From positions 1-64,000 of the forward strand of contig JAUICG010000011.1 in assembly GCA_030427485.1 (NCBI GenBank): a stretch of 64,000 bases of DNA, written 5' to 3'. A model generated the notes under the pieces. It had not been told where the DNA came from and searched no databases. It worked only from the letters and a program-made list of their open reading frames with translations. Numbering within the stretch: position 1 is the first letter of the stretch; each line of letters starts with the position of its first letter. The stretch comes from Gammaproteobacteria bacterium (GTDB lineage: Bacteria; Pseudomonadota; Gammaproteobacteria; Pseudomonadales; Halieaceae). The position numbers and the translations under genes are program-made. Below are positions 37,291-48,076 of the stretch, piece after piece.

Positions 37291-37899
37291 CTAGATATCT
37301 ATGCCGCCAAAGGACATAAAGCCCAGCGCCATCAGGCCAGCGGTGATGAAGGTGATACCCAGTCCCTGCAGGCCATCGGGCACGTCGGAGTATTTGAGCT
37401 TTTCCCGGATTCCCGCGAGCGCGATAACCGCCAGGGCCCAGCCGACGCCGGAACCCACGCCGAATACCACACTTTCGGCAAAGTCATAATCGCGCTCTAC
37501 CATGAACAGCGCGGCGCCCAGAATGGCGCAGTTCACGGTGATCAGGGGCAGGAACACACCCAGCGCGTTGTACAGTGTGGGGATGAATTTATCGAGAAAC
37601 ATCTCCAGAATTTGCACAATGGCAGCGATTACACCGATATAGGACAGCAGGCCGAGAAAGCTCAAATCCATCTCGGGGTAACCTGCCCAGGCCAGGGCGC
37701 CATCCGCCAGCAGGTAGTGGTAAATCAGGTTGTTGACCGGGACGGTGATCCCCAGTACGACGATCACCGCGATTCCCAGGCCGATCGCGGCCTGTACTTT
37801 TTTCGAGATCGCGAGAAAGGTACACATGCCGAGGAAAAAGGCCAGGGCCATATTCTCGATGAATATGGAGCGGACAAACAGACTGAGCAGCGCTTCCAT
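37291..37899 (-). CDS. nqrE: Na+-translocating NADH:quinone reductase subunit E
   Basis: This 202-residue, six-helix membrane subunit pairs with NqrD around an iron centre. It includes [15 protein letters not shown], the Cys of the family's first helix repeat, and [17 protein letters not shown] with the second conserved Cys. It abuts nqrD without a gap and precedes nqrF by 16 bp. Confidence 0.97.
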   Translation of the reverse strand: MEALLSLFVRSIFIENMALAFFLGMCTFLAISKKVQAAIGLGIAVIVVLGITVPVNNLIYHYLLADGALAWAGYPEMDLSFLGLLSYIGVIAAIVQILEMFLDKFIPTLYNALGVFLPLITVNCAILGAALFMVERDYDFAESVVFGVGSGVGWALAVIALAGIREKLKYSDVPDGLQGLGITFITAGLMALGFMSFGGIDI

Positions 37900-38562
37900 C
37901 TACACGCCCTCCCCGACCGGTGTGTGTCGTGCGAGTTTGAATTCCGACTCCTCCACCTGTTCCTTGCGCACGCTTCGCAGGACCCAGATAAAGCCGCCAA
38001 TCAGGAAAAACGCACTCGGTGGCAGCAACAACATGCCGTTGGGGATATACCACCCGCCCTCCGTGATCAGTGGCAATACCTCGTAGCCCATCAGTTTTCC
38101 GGAGCCGAACAACTCGCGCACCACCGCCACCGCGATCAACACCACGCTGTAGCCGAGGCCGTTACCGAGACCATCGATGAAACTGGGCAGCGGCGGATTT
38201 TTCATCGCGAATGCCTCGGCGCGCCCCATCACGATGCAGTTGGTGATGATCAGGCCCACAAAGACCGAGAGCTGCTTGCTGATCGTGAACGCGTAGGCCT
38301 TGAGAAACTGGTCCACCACGATGACCAGCGACGCGATAATCACCATCTGCACGATAATTCGGATGCTGCCGGGTATGTGCCGGCGGATCGACGAGATGAA
38401 CATCCCCGAGAATGCAGTCACTACGGTCAGCGCCACGCACATTACCAGCGTTACCCGCAGCGACGAGGTGACCGCCAGCGCCGAGCAGATACCGAGTATC
38501 TGCAACGCGATCGGGTTGTTCTTGAAAATAGGACCGGTGAGTGTTTCTTTCATGGCGGTCAT
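37900..38562 (-). CDS. nqrD: Na+-translocating NADH:quinone reductase subunit D
   Basis: This 220-residue membrane subunit is homologous to NqrE and has the inverted topology of the Rnf/Nqr pair. Motifs include [14 protein letters not shown] and [18 protein letters not shown], each with the Cys that helps hold the intramembrane iron. The C-terminal tail after [10 protein letters not shown] is a little longer than the helices require, as in other NqrD proteins. Confidence 0.97.
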   Translation of the reverse strand: MTAMKETLTGPIFKNNPIALQILGICSALAVTSSLRVTLVMCVALTVVTAFSGMFISSIRRHIPGSIRIIVQMVIIASLVIVVDQFLKAYAFTISKQLSVFVGLIITNCIVMGRAEAFAMKNPPLPSFIDGLGNGLGYSVVLIAVAVVRELFGSGKLMGYEVLPLITEGGWYIPNGMLLLPPSAFFLIGGFIWVLRSVRKEQVEESEFKLARHTPVGEGV

Positions 38563-38564
38563 AA

Positions 38565-39341
38565 TCAGGCCTCCCCGGCGCGTAAATTATTCAGGAACGG
38601 CTCAAAGCCATCTTGACCGAGCCAGAAGTGCACAAGATTGGTGATGCCGACGCTGGTAAGCGTGGCGCCCGCCAGACCGTCGATCTCCCACGGTGCTGCC
38701 GCGGCGGAAGGATCCACCGCACCCTTGATAAGGCCGATTTCCACCTCGCCGTCGCGGTAGACCTGCTTGCCGGGCCAGATCGATTTCCAGCGCGGGTTGT
38801 CGACTTCACCGCCCAGTCCCGGTGTTTCGCCGTGTTCGTAGAAACCGAGCCCGGCGACGGTGTTGCCGTCCGACTCCAGCGCGATGAATCCGTGCAGCGT
38901 GGACCACAGGCCATAGCCGCGGATCGGCAGGATGATTTTCTCTAAATCACCCTGCGGGTCCTGCACGATATACACCAGGGCGTACTGTTCCCGTCGCGAG
39001 ATTTTCGCCACGTCCTGTTCCGGCGCAAGCGCCTCTGACTGTTCCGGGTCCTTAGCCGCCTTGCGCTGGTCATACTTGTCGATATTCACCGCGTCGTCGG
39101 CAAACTTGCCGGTTGTCAGGTCGACAACGCGCGTCCTGACGTGCTTGAACTGCTCATCGATGGATTGTCCCTCCACCAGCAGACCCGCCGCGGCGAGAAT
39201 ATTGCGCTTGCGATCGAGGGTCTTGTTGACTTCCTGTACCGGCTTGAGCATTACCACCGCCGCGGAGACGATCACCGAGCAGACGATGCACAGCGAAAAG
39301 GCGACGATCAGTGTTTTTCGAATACCGTCATTACTGGACAC
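38565..39341 (-). CDS. nqrC: Na+-translocating NADH:quinone reductase subunit C
   Basis: NqrC has one N-terminal helix and a periplasmic FMN-binding domain. The FMN-accepting Thr lies in [12 protein letters not shown] near the C-terminus; the usual Ser-Gly-Ala-Thr is Ala-Gly-Ala-Thr here. The GTG at 39341 ([11 protein letters not shown], 258 residues) matches the family length and overlaps the nqrB end by 11 bp; a longer frame to 39377 would run further into nqrB. Confidence 0.95.
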   Translation of the reverse strand: MSSNDGIRKTLIVAFSLCIVCSVIVSAAVVMLKPVQEVNKTLDRKRNILAAAGLLVEGQSIDEQFKHVRTRVVDLTTGKFADDAVNIDKYDQRKAAKDPEQSEALAPEQDVAKISRREQYALVYIVQDPQGDLEKIILPIRGYGLWSTLHGFIALESDGNTVAGLGFYEHGETPGLGGEVDNPRWKSIWPGKQVYRDGEVEIGLIKGAVDPSAAAAPWEIDGLAGATLTSVGITNLVHFWLGQDGFEPFLNNLRAGEA

Positions 39342-40527
39342 GGGCAAGCCTCCGTTTGATATTGGCCTGCACCACAAAGTGGTCCATCAGCGGTGCAAAG
39401 ATATTGGCGAACAGGATCGCCAGCATGATCCCCTCCGGAAACGCCGGGTTCACGACACGGATCAGCACAGTCATCACACCGATCAGTATCCCGAAAGCCC
39501 ATTTACCGCCGTTCGTCATCGCCGCCGACACCGGATCGGTGGCCATGAACACCATGCCGAACGCAAATCCGCCGGTTACAAGGTGCCAGTACCATGGCAT
39601 CGCGAACGCGGGATTGCTGTCAGAGCCGACCGCATTGAGCAGCGAGGAAAAAGCGACCATGCCAAGGAACACACCCAGGATAATGCGCCAGGACGCGATA
39701 CGGGTAACCAGCAGCAACACCATGCCAAGCAAAATCGCCAGCGTGGAGGTCTCGCCGATTGAGCCTGGAATCGACCCCAGGAAGGCCTCGCTCCAGGTCC
39801 ATGTCTGCTCCAGCGCACCCATGCCACTGGCGGCGACGACCGACAGGGGTGTCGCGCCAGTATGGCCGTCTACCGCGACCCACACCGCGTCGCCGGACAT
39901 TTGCGCCGGATAGGCGAAATACAGGAATGCCCGTCCCACCAGCGCCGGGTTGAGGAAATTTTTACCGGTGCCACCGAACACTTCCTTGCCGATCACCACC
40001 CCGAAACTGATGCCGAGGGCTACCTGCCACAGGGGAATATCCGGCGGGCAGGTAAGCGCGAAGAGTATGGAGGTGACAAAAAATCCCTCGTTAACCTCGT
40101 GCCCCCGCTTGATCGCAAACAGGATTTCCCAGGCGATACCCACCAGGAAAGTTACAATATAGATCGGTAGAAAGAATACGGCGCCGTACCAGAAACAATC
40201 CCAGATGCTGTTCGCATCATAGCCCGCCAGCAATTCGATCAACCAGCCGTGCCAACCCTCCACCGCCTGGCCCGCGGGCAGCACGCCGTTAGCCTGCGCG
40301 CCGAGGTTGTACATCCCGTAAAACATCGCCGGGAAAGCGGCAAACCACACCGTGATCATAATGCGCTTGAGATCGACGCCGTCGCGCACGTGCGCGGTGG
40401 ATTTTGTGACGGAGCTGGGGGCGTACAGGAATGTGTCAAACACCTCGAAAAGGGCGAACCACTTCTGGAAGCGACCACCTTCCTGAAAGTGGTGTTCCAT
40501 ATTGTCAAGAATCTTTCTCAAGCCCAC
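39331..40527 (-). CDS. nqrB: Na+-translocating NADH:quinone reductase subunit B
   Basis: The 398-residue subunit has about ten membrane helices and carries covalent FMN. The modified Thr lies in [12 protein letters not shown] (family motif S/T-GAT). Na+ passage and riboflavin binding are assigned to this subunit. The N-terminal [18 protein letters not shown] is typical. It starts 3 bp after nqrA. Confidence 0.97.
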   Translation of the reverse strand: MGLRKILDNMEHHFQEGGRFQKWFALFEVFDTFLYAPSSVTKSTAHVRDGVDLKRIMITVWFAAFPAMFYGMYNLGAQANGVLPAGQAVEGWHGWLIELLAGYDANSIWDCFWYGAVFFLPIYIVTFLVGIAWEILFAIKRGHEVNEGFFVTSILFALTCPPDIPLWQVALGISFGVVIGKEVFGGTGKNFLNPALVGRAFLYFAYPAQMSGDAVWVAVDGHTGATPLSVVAASGMGALEQTWTWSEAFLGSIPGSIGETSTLAILLGMVLLLVTRIASWRIILGVFLGMVAFSSLLNAVGSDSNPAFAMPWYWHLVTGGFAFGMVFMATDPVSAAMTNGGKWAFGILIGVMTVLIRVVNPAFPEGIMLAILFANIFAPLMDHFVVQANIKRRLARVQ

Positions 40528-40530
40528 GGC

Positions 40531-41868
40531 TTAACCCTCCTTCTCGATGCGCGTGAGGTTATCCCGCAAAATGGGCCCGTACTCATACTTCCCCGGACAG
40601 ACATAGCTGCACAGGGCCAGGTCTTCTTCTTCCAGTTCCAGGCAGCCCAGCGCCTGGGCCATCGCGGTATCGCCAACTATCAGCGCCCGCAATAGCTGGG
40701 TGGGCAGTATGTCCAGCGGCATGACTTTCTCATAGCTGCCCACCGGCACCATCGCCCGTTCACTGCCATTGGTCGTCGTGGTCATGGCCAGCGGTTTGCT
40801 GCCGAACAGGCTGGTGATGTATATCCCGAGGTTGGAGTGCTTGTTGAAGCCCGGCGACAACCAGCCCATGAACTCGCGATGGCGACCCTCCAGCAGCACC
40901 GACACCTGGTTATGGTAGCGCCCGAGGTAGGCGGTACCGCCCTGCACCGCGCGCCCCCCCAGTACCGAGCCGGACACGATGCGGCTCTCGCCGCTGCGAA
41001 TCTGGCCGGCGCACAATGCCTGCAGGTCCGCGCCCAGGCGGGTGCGCACCAGCCGCGGGTCCTCCACCTGGGGGCCGGCCAGCGCGACGACACGCGGCGT
41101 ATACAGTCGACCATCAAGAAACAGCCGTCCTATCGCGATCACGTCCTGGTAGCCGATGGTCCATACGCACTTGCTTTCGCTCACCCCTTCCAGGAAGTGC
41201 ACATGGGTACCTGCGAGGCCGGCGGGATGAGGGCCGTGGAACTGCGCGACTTCGAGATTGACGGCGGAGCCCTGTGGCAATTGGGCGCCTGCCGCAGTGC
41301 AAAGATAGAGTTTGCCCGCGGTAAGCCGGGCCAGCAGGTCCTGCCCGAGGCGGAAAGCCTCTGCCTGTTCGGCAATGATAACGGCGGGATCGGCCGCCAG
41401 CGGGTGTGTATCCATAGCGGTGACAAAGATGGCCGCGGCTTCCGATGCGGGTGCCGGCACCTTGCTGTAGGGCCGCGTGCGCAGCGCTGTCCACTGCCCG
41501 CTGCGCAGCAATTGCTCGCGTATCGCGCCCGCTTCGGGCAGCGTTTCCGGCGTGCAAGTGGCAAACGTCTCGGCATCGTCACCGTCTATATCGATAACCA
41601 CCGACTGCAGCACGCGCTTGGCGCCGCGGTTGATGGCCGCCACGACCCCCGCGGCCGGGGCTGTATAGCGTACACCTTCGGTTTTTTTGTCGGTGAATAA
41701 CTCCTGTCCCAGCTTGACGCGATCACCTTCACGCACCGCCATGGTGGGCTTCATCCCCACATAATCGAATCCTACCAGTGCCACTGCGCGCACGGCGGGT
41801 GCGTCCTCAATGACTTGACGGGGGGCTCCCTGAATTGGAATATTCAAGCCCCGCTTGATCTTGATCAT
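40531..41868 (-). CDS. nqrA: Na+-translocating NADH:quinone reductase subunit A
   Basis: The 445-residue cytoplasmic subunit begins [16 protein letters not shown], as in Vibrio and Pseudomonas, and contains [15 protein letters not shown] and the C-terminal [16 protein letters not shown]. It is the promoter-proximal gene of a complete nqrABCDEF operon. The complex couples NADH oxidation to Na+ export and would drive Na+ symporters such as the one at 2769. The 168 bp upstream to the gap stop should hold the promoter. Confidence 0.98.
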   Translation of the reverse strand: MIKIKRGLNIPIQGAPRQVIEDAPAVRAVALVGFDYVGMKPTMAVREGDRVKLGQELFTDKKTEGVRYTAPAAGVVAAINRGAKRVLQSVVIDIDGDDAETFATCTPETLPEAGAIREQLLRSGQWTALRTRPYSKVPAPASEAAAIFVTAMDTHPLAADPAVIIAEQAEAFRLGQDLLARLTAGKLYLCTAAGAQLPQGSAVNLEVAQFHGPHPAGLAGTHVHFLEGVSESKCVWTIGYQDVIAIGRLFLDGRLYTPRVVALAGPQVEDPRLVRTRLGADLQALCAGQIRSGESRIVSGSVLGGRAVQGGTAYLGRYHNQVSVLLEGRHREFMGWLSPGFNKHSNLGIYITSLFGSKPLAMTTTTNGSERAMVPVGSYEKVMPLDILPTQLLRALIVGDTAMAQALGCLELEEEDLALCSYVCPGKYEYGPILRDNLTRIEKEG

Positions 41869-42036
41869 ACGATCTGCCTACAGCTTAAAAACAAATGTGA
41901 TTGGACAGAACTTACCACTGAGACTGCCCGTAGTTGGCCAAAATCCGCCCCGAACGCGTTGCATCCCCTCGCGGGGCTTCAAGCGCGCGCATTATACCGG
42001 ATTGGATGGCCAAAAAACCACTGTGGCGGGCGTTGC

Positions 42037-43509
42037 TCAAGCCTGTTTCGGGTAGACCGCGTAATTCAGACCGGCCATTTTCTCCAGAATACGGTAGACC
42101 TGGCAGCTGTAACCGTACTCGTTGTCGTACCACAGGTACAACACAACCTGTTTGCCGTTCACGATAGTCGCTTTGGCGTCAAAGATACAGGCGTGCCGGG
42201 AACCGACGAAATCACTCGAGACGACTTCGGGCGATGCAGAGTAATCTATCTGGTTACGCAGGGGCGAATGCAGGGCGAGATGCCGCATGAACTCGTTCAT
42301 CTCCTCAACGCTGGTCTCCTTGCTCAGGGTCAGGTTGAGAATCGCCATGGAGACGTTTGGCGTGGGCACACGAATTGCGTTTCCGGTCAGTTTTCCCGCC
42401 AGCTGCGGTAATACCTTGCCGACAGCCACGGCAGCACCCGTTTCCGTCAGTACCATGTTGAGCGGCGCGGCGCGACCCCGACGGGATGCACTGTGGTAAT
42501 TGTCGATCAGGTTCTGGTCGTTGGTAAATGCGTGTACGGTTTCAACATGCCCGGCAACGATACCGAACTGGTCATCCACCGCTTTCAGCGGGGGCGCGAT
42601 CGCATTGGTGGTACAGGACGCAGCGGAGATTATCGTATCGGTAGGCTCGATAATGTCATCGTTGATACCGGCGACGACATTCTTCAGAGAACCCTTCCCG
42701 GGCGCGGTGAGAATCACCTTGCTGACGCCCTTTGAATTGAGGTGCCGGGTGAGGCCGGCCTCATCGCGCCAGACGCCGGTATTGTCAATAATGATGGCAT
42801 CGTCGATACCGTACTGCGTGTAGTCGATATTGTCGGGCGCGTCGGCGTAAATGACCTTGATTTCATTGCCATTGGCTACGAACGACTGCCGCTCTTCGTC
42901 CATGCGAATGGTGCCGTCGAACGCCCCGTGAACGGAATCCCGACGCAGCAGGCTGGCGCGTTTCTCGAGGTCATTCGCGGCCTTGCCCTTGCGCACCACG
43001 ATGGCCTTCAGCCGCAGGCAATCACCGCCATTGGTCTGCTCGATCAGAATTCGCGCCATCAGGCGCCCGATGCGGCCAAACCCGTAGAGCACGACATCCT
43101 GGGGCTTGTCGAGTGGTTTGCCCTTGAAGCCGACCAGGGAACCCAGTTCGCGGTCGAGGTATTGCTCCAGGCTAAGGCCTTCGGCCATACCCTGCACGGA
43201 GTACCCGACAGCGAGGCGGCCGACATCGATATGGGCAGGCCCCAGGTCCATCTGGCTGAGCCAGTTAAAGACGGGAAACGTCTCCTTCTCGGACAGTTCA
43301 TTCCCTTCCACCTGGCGTACGTACCGGTGATCCTTCATGATCTCGTAGACAGAGCGGTTGACCAGCGGCTTACCGTATATGTAGCACTCGACATTTTTTT
43401 CCCGGCACAACCGGCCAACCAGCGGGATCATCCCCTCCGCCAGCGCCTCACGCTGCTTCCAGTCTTTGAAGTAGTCGTCGGGACGTGCACGCTTGCGTTT
43501 GTTCGCCAT
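42037..43509 (-). CDS. gap: Glyceraldehyde-3-phosphate dehydrogenase, long form
   Basis: The 490-residue protein has an N-terminal extension of about 130 residues before the Rossmann domain (LYGFGRIGRLMARIL). The catalytic Cys is in SAASCTTNAI and the C-terminal WYDNEYGYS is present. Classical GAPDH is about 335 residues; this long type is the Pseudomonas PA3001-like form placed between nqr and mfd. It interconverts glyceraldehyde-3-phosphate and 1,3-bisphosphoglycerate; the role of the extension is unknown. It is divergent from mfd. Confidence 0.95.
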   Translation of the reverse strand: MANKRKRARPDDYFKDWKQREALAEGMIPLVGRLCREKNVECYIYGKPLVNRSVYEIMKDHRYVRQVEGNELSEKETFPVFNWLSQMDLGPAHIDVGRLAVGYSVQGMAEGLSLEQYLDRELGSLVGFKGKPLDKPQDVVLYGFGRIGRLMARILIEQTNGGDCLRLKAIVVRKGKAANDLEKRASLLRRDSVHGAFDGTIRMDEERQSFVANGNEIKVIYADAPDNIDYTQYGIDDAIIIDNTGVWRDEAGLTRHLNSKGVSKVILTAPGKGSLKNVVAGINDDIIEPTDTIISAASCTTNAIAPPLKAVDDQFGIVAGHVETVHAFTNDQNLIDNYHSASRRGRAAPLNMVLTETGAAVAVGKVLPQLAGKLTGNAIRVPTPNVSMAILNLTLSKETSVEEMNEFMRHLALHSPLRNQIDYSASPEVVSSDFVGSRHACIFDAKATIVNGKQVVLYLWYDNEYGYSCQVYRILEKMAGLNYAVYPKQA

Positions 43510-43695
43510 CGGATACCTTGTTTTCGCGCATCAAAGTTCAGGGGCGCGTATTATTATCCGAGGAAATAGGCGGCGCAAGCGGCGATCCGGCAAATTCACG
43601 CTCTGATCACACTTTGAGGCTGGCGATCGCTTTCGCCTTCGCTATAATTGCGCTGCTTCGATCCCACCCCGATTCACCGTTAACGGCTACATTCT

Positions 43696-46600
43696 ATGTT
43701 CAGCACGCTGCTCGAAAAGACGCCCTGGCCGCACCAGGCGGGATCGCGCACCGCCGCGGGTCCGTTTAGCGGCTGCGCCGACGCTCGCTGCATAGCAGAA
43801 TTGTCCACTCCGGGCCGCTTGCTGGTCGTCATCACCTCGGATACCAGCGCATCCCTGGCGCTGGAGCGCGAGTTGCCGTTTTTCCTTGATCAACCGCGCG
43901 AAATCCTGGTGTTCCCGGACTGGGAGACCCTGCCCTATGACAGTTTTTCGCCGCACCAGGACATTATCTCGGAGCGCCTCGATACGCTCTACCGGCTGCC
44001 CACGCTGGCGGAAGGAATCCTGATCGTCCCGGTGCCGACATTGATGCACCGACTGTCACCGACAGCCTACGTCGCAGGCTCCAGTCTCGTGCTGAAGGAG
44101 GGGCAGACGCTCGATATCGAGCGCTTCCGCGGCAACCTGCAGCGCAGCGGCTATGTCAATGTGGAAACCGTCTATGAACACGGCGAATTCGCGTTGCGCG
44201 GCTCCCTGCTCGACGTCTACCCCATGGGTAGTGAACTGCCGTTTCGCATTGATCTACTCGACAACGAGATCGACTCGCTGCGCACCTTCGATCCACAAAG
44301 CCAGCGCACGGTCGCCAGGGTTAGCAGCATCAACCTGCTGCCGGCGCGTGAATACCCGTTGGAACAAAGCGCCGTTCAACGCTTCCAGGCAAACTGGTAT
44401 GACAGTTTTGACGTGGATCACGACCTCTGCCCTACCTATGTCGAGGTCAGCGCGGGCCGCAGCCCCGGCGGGTGTGAGTATTATCTGCCGCTGTTCTTCG
44501 AGCAATGCGCAACGCTGTTTGACTACCTGCCCCCCGATGCCGCCATCATTACCACAGGCGATCACCACGGAGCCGCCCAACACTTCTGGGATGAGGTGAA
44601 TACACGGTTCGAAGAGTACGGCATCGATCCCCGGCATCCCTTTCTCCCGCCACAGCGGTGTTTCACGCCAGTGGAAGAACTCTACCAGTTACTGAAGCGC
44701 TTTCCGGTGCTGGAACTGCGCCACAACCCGGATGCCGTTGTGCACCGCAAAACGGCTGTTCAACAGCCGCCGAACCTTGCTTCTGACCACCTGGCGGACT
44801 CGCCAACGGCAAACCTGGTTCGGTTTCTCGGAGCGCACGGGGGGCCAGTTCTGCTGTGTGCCGAGTCAGCAGGCCGCCGTGAGATTTTGCTCGAGTCGCT
44901 GCGGGAGCATCGACTGGCGCCTCCCGAGGTCGCGAACTGGCACGAATTCGCCACCTCGGCACTGGATTTCGCGATCGCCACTGCCCCGCTTGATCGGGGC
45001 CTGTATTTCGGACCGGAACAGCCCACACTGGTCTGCGAAGCGCAACTTTTCGGCAATCGGGTAGCCCAGCGACGCCGGCGCAAGGGCGCGAGTGAGCAGA
45101 CGCAGGTAAACGCGTTCAGGGCGCTGAACGAACTCCGTGAAGGCGTACCGGTTGTGCACCTGGAGCACGGCGTGGGCCGCTATATCGGTCTGCAAAAACT
45201 GGACGTGGATGAGCAGGAGTTCGAATTTCTCGCGCTCGAGTATGCCCAGGGCGCGAAATTGTATGTGCCGGTGGCCTCCCTGCACCTGATCAGTCGCTAC
45301 AGCGGCAGCGATCCCGAGCTCGCACCACTACACAAACTGGGCTCCGACCAGTGGGAAAAAGCGCGGCGCAAAGCGAGTGAAAAGGCCAACGATATCGCGT
45401 CACAGCTGCTGGAAGTGTACGCCCGCCGCGAAGCGCGCCAGGGCCATGCATTTGCGGCGCAGGAGCATGACTACGCACAGTTTTGCGCCGCCTTTCCGTT
45501 TGAGGAAACAGCGGACCAGGAGGCCGCCATTCGCGCGGTACTCGACGACATGCACAGCCCCAGGGTCATGGACAGGCTTATTTGCGGCGACGTCGGGTTT
45601 GGGAAAACCGAAGTCGCCCTGCGCGCCGCGTTTGTCGCTGCGGGTAACCAGAAGCAAGTCGCCGTGCTGGTGCCGACCACGCTGCTGGCGCAGCAGCACT
45701 ATAACTCGTTCAGCGATCGCTTCGCCGACTGGCCAGTGTCCGTCGAAGTCGTATCGCGCTTCAAATCCGGCAAAGAAATGAACGAGATAATGCGCCGCGC
45801 AAAAAGCGGCGAAGTGGATATCCTGATCGGAACCCACAAGCTGCTGCAGAGCGATTTTCGTTTCAAGGACCTCGGGCTGCTGATCATCGACGAGGAGCAC
45901 CGTTTCGGGGTCAAGCAGAAAGAGGTGATCAAGGCTCTGCGCTCCGAGGTTGACATTCTGACGCTCACTGCCACGCCAATACCGCGGACGCTGAATATGG
46001 CACTGGGCGGCATGCGGGACCTCTCCATTATCGCAACTCCGCCGGCGCGCCGCTTGTCCATCAAGACGTTTGTCCGAGAGCACAATATCGCGCTGGTAAA
46101 AGAGGCGGTACTGCGGGAAACCCTGCGCGGCGGCCAGGTCTACTACCTGCACAACGAGGTAAAAACCATCGAGGAGACGGGGCGCAAGTTGCGCGAGCTG
46201 TTGCCCGATCTGAGTATCGCCGTCGCTCACGGACAGATGCGGGAAACCGAGCTCGAGCGGGTCATGTCAAGTTTCTATCACCGGCACCACAATGTGCTGT
46301 TGTGCACCACCATTATCGAAACAGGGATCGACATCCCCAACGCCAATACCATTATTATCGACCGCGCTGACAAGTTCGGACTTGCCCAGCTGCACCAGCT
46401 GCGCGGGCGGGTCGGCCGATCGCATCACCAGGCCTACGCCTATCTGTTGACACCACCACAGACCGCCATCTCCGCTGACGCGGGCAAGCGCCTGGAGGCG
46501 ATCGAAGCAGCCGGCGACCTGGGCTCGGGTTACCTGCTGGCGACCCACGACCTGGAGATTCGCGGCGCCGGTGAACTGCTGGGCGACGAGCAGAGCGGAC

Positions 46601-47166
46601 AAATTCACAGCGTCGGCTTTGCAATGTACCTCGATATGTTGCAGCGCGCCGTGGAATCGCTGCGCCGCGGCGAAATTCCCGATGTCGACGCACCGCTGGA
46701 CCAGGGCACCGAGGTCAACCTGCACGCCCCGGCGCTGATCCCCGATGACTACCTGCCCGACGTGAACAGCCGCCTGGTGCTCTACAAGCGTATCGCCGCC
46801 GCCGAGGACGACGGGCAGTTGCGCGGCTTGCAGGTGGAGATGATCGATCGCTTCGGCCTGCTGCCGCGACAGATAGACAACCTGTTCCAGGTATCGCGTT
46901 TGCGCCTGCGGGCGCAGCAACTGGGGATTCGGACTATTGATGCGGGCCCGGAGGGTGGTAGTATCGAATTCAAGGGAACGACACCGGTGAACCCGCTCAG
47001 CCTGGTTGAACTGGTACAGTCCGACCCGCGCAGTTATAAACTCGCCGGCGCCACGCGCCTGCGATTCGAAAAAACGCTGACTGACCTCCAGGACCGGTAC
47101 CGTTTCCTGGAGCAGATCATGGATTCACTCGCCACTGACCCCGGGAAGCGCTCAGCTCATGCCTGA
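43696..47166 (+). CDS. mfd: Transcription-repair coupling factor Mfd
   Basis: The 1156-residue protein releases RNA polymerase stalled at DNA damage and recruits UvrA. From N to C it has a UvrB-like UvrA-binding part (LEKTPWPHQAGSRT ...), the RNA-polymerase interaction domain (VVHLEHGVGRYIGL), a translocase with Walker A GDVGFGKTEVALRAAF, DEEHRFG and LTATPIPRTL, motif VI QLRGRVGRS, and the C-terminal TRCF domain. Length is normal. csiV overlaps its end by 8 bp. Confidence 0.98.
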   Translation: MFSTLLEKTPWPHQAGSRTAAGPFSGCADARCIAELSTPGRLLVVITSDTSASLALERELPFFLDQPREILVFPDWETLPYDSFSPHQDIISERLDTLYRLPTLAEGILIVPVPTLMHRLSPTAYVAGSSLVLKEGQTLDIERFRGNLQRSGYVNVETVYEHGEFALRGSLLDVYPMGSELPFRIDLLDNEIDSLRTFDPQSQRTVARVSSINLLPAREYPLEQSAVQRFQANWYDSFDVDHDLCPTYVEVSAGRSPGGCEYYLPLFFEQCATLFDYLPPDAAIITTGDHHGAAQHFWDEVNTRFEEYGIDPRHPFLPPQRCFTPVEELYQLLKRFPVLELRHNPDAVVHRKTAVQQPPNLASDHLADSPTANLVRFLGAHGGPVLLCAESAGRREILLESLREHRLAPPEVANWHEFATSALDFAIATAPLDRGLYFGPEQPTLVCEAQLFGNRVAQRRRRKGASEQTQVNAFRALNELREGVPVVHLEHGVGRYIGLQKLDVDEQEFEFLALEYAQGAKLYVPVASLHLISRYSGSDPELAPLHKLGSDQWEKARRKASEKANDIASQLLEVYARREARQGHAFAAQEHDYAQFCAAFPFEETADQEAAIRAVLDDMHSPRVMDRLICGDVGFGKTEVALRAAFVAAGNQKQVAVLVPTTLLAQQHYNSFSDRFADWPVSVEVVSRFKSGKEMNEIMRRAKSGEVDILIGTHKLLQSDFRFKDLGLLIIDEEHRFGVKQKEVIKALRSEVDILTLTATPIPRTLNMALGGMRDLSIIATPPARRLSIKTFVREHNIALVKEAVLRETLRGGQVYYLHNEVKTIEETGRKLRELLPDLSIAVAHGQMRETELERVMSSFYHRHHNVLLCTTIIETGIDIPNANTIIIDRADKFGLAQLHQLRGRVGRSHHQAYAYLLTPPQTAISADAGKRLEAIEAAGDLGSGYLLATHDLEIRGAGELLGDEQSGQIHSVGFAMYLDMLQRAVESLRRGEIPDVDAPLDQGTEVNLHAPALIPDDYLPDVNSRLVLYKRIAAAEDDGQLRGLQVEMIDRFGLLPRQIDNLFQVSRLRLRAQQLGIRTIDAGPEGGSIEFKGTTPVNPLSLVELVQSDPRSYKLAGATRLRFEKTLTDLQDRYRFLEQIMDSLATDPGKRSAHA

Positions 47167-48052
47167 TCAATCGACGCCAAGAATTTGCCTTGCCCTGTTC
47201 GCCCTTGCCCTGGCGCTGCCAGTTTTCGGACAGGCGCAGGTGGAGCAATTGTACCGGGTGGAACTGCTGGTGTTCAGCCGTCCGGCCGGGGCCGGGGCCG
47301 AGCACTGGGACGGCCTGCCGGAGCTCGCGTATCCGTCCAACTCACGGTTTCTGGTCTATCCCGGCGAGCAGCCGACAAGCGAGTCGTCGACCTCGATACC
47401 CGACAGGAGTGCTCCCCCTGCCGGGGAGGAAGCCCTGCCCGGCCCCGCGCAAGCGACGACATTCGCCACCCTGCCCCCGTCCGAGCGCCAACTTTCCGGC
47501 AGTGCGGCGGCGATGCAGCGCAGCGGCCGCTACCGCGTGCTTTTTCACGAGGCCTGGATCCAGCCGATGAGTAGCCAGTCCCAGGCGCTGCCCATCATCC
47601 TGGACCGGTCCGGCGACGGCGGCCCCTGGCCGGAGCTGCAGGGATCCGTCAAGCTGTACCTGTCTCGCTACTTTTACCTCGACACCAATCTGTGGCTGAA
47701 CACCCGGGGAGAATACCTGCCGGGAAACTGGCAGATGCCGGCGCCGCCGCTGGCGCCCGCTTCCAGGCCACCGCAAACAAGCAGTTATTCAACGCTGCAC
47801 AGGGGCAGTGTCGCGACAATCCCGGATTCACCAGACCAGTCCACGCCGGGCGACCTCGCACAAACCAACCCCGGGCTCCAGGCGCTGGGGCCGACCTACC
47901 CGTTCCGGCACGCCGTGCGCCTGAAACAGACCCGACGCATGCGCAGTGGGGAACTGGTCTATATCGATCACCCGTTGCTGGGCGTACTGATCCGGGTTAC
48001 CCCATTGCAGTCGGCGACGGCAGGCACGCCGGATGCGGCGGCCCCGGGCTGA
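47159..48052 (+). CDS. csiV: CsiV-family periplasmic protein
   Basis: The 297-residue product has a signal peptide (ICLALFALALALPVFGQA) and then QVEQLYRVELLVFSRP, the opening of the CsiV family. In Shewanella, CsiV binds peptidoglycan and permits growth on certain beta-glucans/sensitivity traits, but the general role is unclear. The middle is Pro- and Ser-rich. A late segment RYFYLDTNLWLN and the end VYIDHPLLGVLIRVTPL are family-like. It overlaps mfd by 8 bp, as in Pseudomonas where the homologue follows mfd. Confidence 0.82.
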   Translation: MPDQSTPRICLALFALALALPVFGQAQVEQLYRVELLVFSRPAGAGAEHWDGLPELAYPSNSRFLVYPGEQPTSESSTSIPDRSAPPAGEEALPGPAQATTFATLPPSERQLSGSAAAMQRSGRYRVLFHEAWIQPMSSQSQALPIILDRSGDGGPWPELQGSVKLYLSRYFYLDTNLWLNTRGEYLPGNWQMPAPPLAPASRPPQTSSYSTLHRGSVATIPDSPDQSTPGDLAQTNPGLQALGPTYPFRHAVRLKQTRRMRSGELVYIDHPLLGVLIRVTPLQSATAGTPDAAAPG

Positions 48053-48076
48053 TTCCCTGCATGGCGCTCAGACGTC

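Noticed and set aside
36982..38616. 544-codon open frame on the plus strand across nqrF-nqrE-nqrD
   Set aside because: It runs antisense through three well-supported genes and encodes a His/Gln-rich sequence without any family resemblance.
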